64,000 bases of DNA from Bin80 sp965220935 (lineage in GTDB: Bacteria; Bacteroidota; Rhodothermia; Rhodothermales; Bin80). A model generated the notes under the pieces. The model worked only from the letters and a program-made list of their open reading frames with translations, searched no databases and was not told the DNA's origin. Made by a program: the position numbers and the translations under genes. Where the stretch lies: assembly GCA_965220935.1 (NCBI GenBank), contig OZ244857.1, forward strand, positions 310,001 through 374,000. The letters run 5' to 3'. Of this stretch, positions 63,662 through 64,000 are shown piece after piece (within the stretch, counting starts at the first letter, position 1; every line of letters begins with the position of its first letter).

Positions 63662-64000
63662 AGTGATGGAAGTTTATTGTGGGAAAACCAATTTGAAGAC
63701 AATTTTGTTCCTTAGAATTCGGATAGATGCAAAGAATACGCATTTCGTTGAAATTTTGTGCAATCTGTGTGACTTCATCACACTCCAAAGCCATGCATGC
63801 GGTAGAGAGTGCGTCACAGATTGTTGCAGACGTAAATGACACAGCTGACAGGTTAGCACCCTTAATGGGGTACCCAAGTCGGGGGTCAATGATATGTCCC
63901 AACACTTGACCATCCTTCTTAAATGCTTTACCATGAGGGGCAGAAACAGAGAAAGCCTCGTCACATATAGTTATAGAGGTGAGTACTTTTGCATGATCTA
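63648..64000 (-). CDS. ApbE-like FAD:protein FMN transferase, C-terminal part
   Basis: Partial gene running off the right edge of the window; the start lies beyond 64000. The visible 117 residues read through DEAFSVSAPHGKAFKKDG and then HIIDPRLGYPIKGANLSAVSFTSATICDALSTACMAL, the ApbE C-terminal motif HIxDPRxGxP followed by the helix that binds FAD/Mg2+. ApbE attaches FMN covalently to a Thr or Ser of target flavoproteins in the periplasm or membrane. It overlaps the Gfo/Idh gene by 14 bases, so it is probably operon-linked with the membrane Fe-S oxidoreductase. Confidence 0.85.
   Translation of the reverse strand, partial: DHAKVLTSITICDEAFSVSAPHGKAFKKDGQVLGHIIDPRLGYPIKGANLSAVSFTSATICDALSTACMALECDEVTQIAQNFNEMRILCIYPNSKEQNCLQIGFPTINFHHYENS

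Overview
The window looks like a contig from an uncultured Gram-negative bacterium near Bacteroidota/Rhodothermota/Balneolota. This is inferred from the mix of a DUF5916 outer-membrane protein, short soluble-type phosphatidylserine decarboxylase with PssA, FKBP lipoprotein, TonB/ExbBD-type proteins and weak Shine-Dalgarno use. No rRNA or convincing tRNA is present, so the taxonomy stays tentative. Housekeeping blocks are dense and intact; between them lie AT-richer accessory stretches full of decayed insertion sequences.

Left to right. 0.1-1.3 kb: a frameshifted IS605-type tnpB. 2.5-3.5 kb: a strikingly eukaryote-like sterol C-24 methyltransferase. 3.9-7.2 kb: VWA protein, rsmA and mgtE on the plus strand. 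7.5-20.5 kb: a long minus-strand operon that is the most unusual locus here. It encodes a 1263-residue Ig-repeat/DUF4402-like/PapD-like protein, a small secreted protein, two ExbD-like proteins, a TonB/TolA-like protein, a TPR lipoprotein, a fimbrial-usher-like outer-membrane protein, an ExbB/TolQ-like protein and an AAA+ ATPase. It reads as a proton-motive-force-powered assembly or export machine for a surface structure. 20.9-24.8 kb: a broken dapA-family gene overlapping a three-domain kinase/M23/aminotransferase fusion. 24.8-28.1 kb: FKBP, pepP and mtaB.

28.3-38.5 kb: psd, then an accessory island of about 8.3 kb, then pssA and purS. The island lies between two genes of one phospholipid pathway that are often neighbours. 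It holds two degenerate copies of a hicBA-type toxin-antitoxin locus, one interrupted by an ISL3-family element and a 271-bp MITE, both with exact target duplications. It also holds a Panacea-type antitoxin with a small membrane protein, and a type I hsdM-hsdS pair without hsdR. 38.5-44.1 kb: a second accessory stretch with a lone AAA ATPase and wrecks of IS4-like and IS1380-like transposases between near-identical 26-bp repeats. 44.2-50.8 kb: an RND efflux operon whose outer-membrane component carries an N-terminal ABC-substrate-binding domain. 51.0-53.5 kb: a DUF5916 protein.

53.5-60.3 kb: rnhA, diverging from a compact operon obg-rluD-hisS-lgt-PLP decarboxylase-rlmB. 60.4-64.0 kb: a minus-strand operon of an ApbE-like flavinyltransferase (cut by the window edge), a Tat-exported Gfo/Idh/MocA oxidoreductase and a membrane-bound HdrD/GlpC-like Fe-S oxidoreductase.
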